From the NCBI GenBank assembly GCA_035544495.1, contig DATKEU010000521.1, positions 1 to 8,097 of the forward strand: a stretch of 8,097 nucleotides of DNA. Reading direction: 5' to 3'. The translations under genes and the position numbers were made by a program. This document shows, in pieces, positions 7,081-8,097 of the stretch (its first letter is position 1; each line of letters begins with the position of its first letter). A model generated the notes under the pieces. It was not told the DNA's origin. It ran no database searches and saw only the letters and a list, made by a program, of their open reading frames with translations. This DNA is from DATKEU01 sp035544495 (GTDB lineage Bacteria; Myxococcota_A; Polyangia; Fen-1088).

Positions 7081-8097
7081 ATGATGACCGGCGCCAAGAG
7101 CAACATTCTGGAGGCGGTCGGCAGCACGCCGATCGTCAAGCTGCAGAAGGTCGCCCAGCACGTGGCGGCCGACATCTACGTCAAGTGCGAGTACCTGAAC
7201 CCGGGCGGGTCGATGAAGGACCGGGTGGCGCGCAACATCGTCGGCGACGCCGAACGGCGCGGCCTGCTGGGCCCGGGCGGCACCATCGTCGAGGCGACCA
7301 GCGGCAACACCGGAATGGGCCTGGCGCTGGTGGCGGCCCTGCGCGGTTACCAGTGCGTCTTCGTCATGCCCGACAAGATGTCGCAGGAGAAGGTGGCCAG
7401 CCTGCGCGCCTTCGGCGCCCGCGTCGTCATCTGCCCGACCGCCGTCGAGCCAGAGGATCCGCGCAGCTATTACCAGACGGCGAAGCGGATCGTGCAGGAG
7501 ACGCCGGGCGCGTTCTACGCCAACCAGTACCACAACCCCGCCAATCCAGAGGCGCACTACACCTCGACGGCGCCGGAGATCTGGAAGCAGACCGGGGGCG
7601 AGGTCGACGTCTTCGTGGCGGGCATGGGCACGGGCGGCACCATCTCCGGCTGCGGGCGGTTCTTCAAGGAGAAGAAGCCCGGATTCCGCGTCGTCGGGGT
7701 CGACCCCATCGGCTCGCTTTACTACGAGTACGTCAAGACCGGGCGCATGACCCGCCCGTTCTCGTATTACGTCGAGGGGATCGGCGAGGACTTCCTGCCG
7801 TCGACGATGAACTTGAAGATCCTCGACGAGGTGGTGCGCGTCGACGACAAGGAGTGCTTCCTGATGACGCGCGAGCTGGTGCGCCAGGAGGGTCTTTACG
7901 TGGGCGGCAGCTCGGGCGCGGCGGTGGCGGGCGCCATCCGCTACGCCGAGCAGTCCAAGCGCAAGGAGAACATCCTGGTGCTGCTCCCGGACAGCGCGCA
8001 GAAGTACCTGTCGAAGATCTTCGACGACAAGTGGATGCGCGAGAACGGCTTCCTCGACGAGCCCGATTCGCTGGGCACGGTGGCGCAGCTGCTGCGC
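7081..8097 (+). CDS. cbs: Cystathionine beta-synthase, 3' partial
   Basis: 339 codons run open to the right edge. The product is a fold-type II PLP enzyme that condenses serine with homocysteine to cystathionine, the entry step of transsulfuration to cysteine. K46 in GGSMKDR (42-48) is the PLP lysine. SGNTG (74-78) binds the substrate/PLP, GTGGT (183-187) binds the PLP phosphate, and GGSSG (275-279) and PDSAQKYLSK (303-312) close the active site. CBS is preferred over cysteine synthase because of matches to eukaryotic-type CBS: KCEYLNPGGS (35-44), PDKMSQEKVASLRAFGA (97-113), YVEGIGEDFLP (230-240) and KIFDDKWMRENGF (312-324). The N-terminal haem domain of animal CBS is absent. The catalytic core ends near residue 325, so what follows may lead into a C-terminal pair of CBS (Bateman) domains outside the window. 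The start at 7081 (second ATG at 7084) lies 16 bp after the upstream gene; GAGG at 7063-7066 is 14 nt away, too far for an ideal ribosome binding site. Confidence 0.93.
   Translation, partial: MMTGAKSNILEAVGSTPIVKLQKVAQHVAADIYVKCEYLNPGGSMKDRVARNIVGDAERRGLLGPGGTIVEATSGNTGMGLALVAALRGYQCVFVMPDKMSQEKVASLRAFGARVVICPTAVEPEDPRSYYQTAKRIVQETPGAFYANQYHNPANPEAHYTSTAPEIWKQTGGEVDVFVAGMGTGGTISGCGRFFKEKKPGFRVVGVDPIGSLYYEYVKTGRMTRPFSYYVEGIGEDFLPSTMNLKILDEVVRVDDKECFLMTRELVRQEGLYVGGSSGAAVAGAIRYAEQSKRKENILVLLPDSAQKYLSKIFDDKWMRENGFLDEPDSLGTVAQLLR

Noticed and set aside
7081..8097. Annotation of the last gene as cysteine synthase (CysK)
   Set aside because: The PLP-enzyme core is shared, but segments such as EGIGEDFLP and KIFDDKWMRENGF match cystathionine beta-synthase. 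Activity overlap cannot be excluded.

Overview
This is a dense, GC-rich stretch with G or C at nearly every third codon position. It comes from a bacterium that is probably a member of the Myxococcota (former Deltaproteobacteria). That placement is an inference from the base composition, a secreted protein ending in an Asp/Gly/Ala-rich tail, an NtrC-type enhancer-binding regulator, and a eukaryote-like cystathionine beta-synthase. No rRNA, tRNA, CRISPR array, transposase, prophage gene or integration site is visible. No gene-free stretch exceeds about 75 bases.

Layout. (1) Bases 2-1276, plus strand: the 3' part of a probable secreted beta-propeller-like protein whose start lies outside the window. 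(2) Bases 1348-5255, plus strand: four tightly spaced genes (gaps of 11, 36 and 42 bp) that look like one transcription unit. They encode a secreted NodB-type polysaccharide deacetylase, an AstA-like arginine N-succinyltransferase-family GNAT protein, an orphan NtrX/NtrC-like sigma-54 response regulator, and a small DUF423 membrane protein. (3) Bases 5248-6504, minus strand: a lone convergent gene overlapping the DUF423 gene by 8 bp. It encodes a zinc-ribbon / transmembrane / long coiled-coil / transmembrane protein. (4) A 74-bp divergent spacer. (5) Bases 6579-8097, plus strand: a 161-residue protein resembling the YbjN / type III secretion chaperone fold, followed after 16 bp by cystathionine beta-synthase, cut by the right edge.

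How the genes may work together. The CBS gene points to transsulfuration (homocysteine plus serine to cystathionine), possibly co-expressed with the small chaperone-like protein. The deacetylase would act on envelope or extracellular amino-sugar polymers. The GNAT homologue would act in the cytoplasm on an amine substrate that need not be arginine, because the residue matching the catalytic His of E. coli AstA is Gly here. No established pathway links the four genes of the putative operon.

Most of the window is recognisable core or accessory metabolism and regulation. I do not see a clear new multi-gene system. The points most worth a second look are the His-to-Gly change in the AstA homologue, the uncharacterised zinc-ribbon coiled-coil membrane protein, the conserved-looking small protein paired with CBS, and the general lack of Shine-Dalgarno sequences before the starts.
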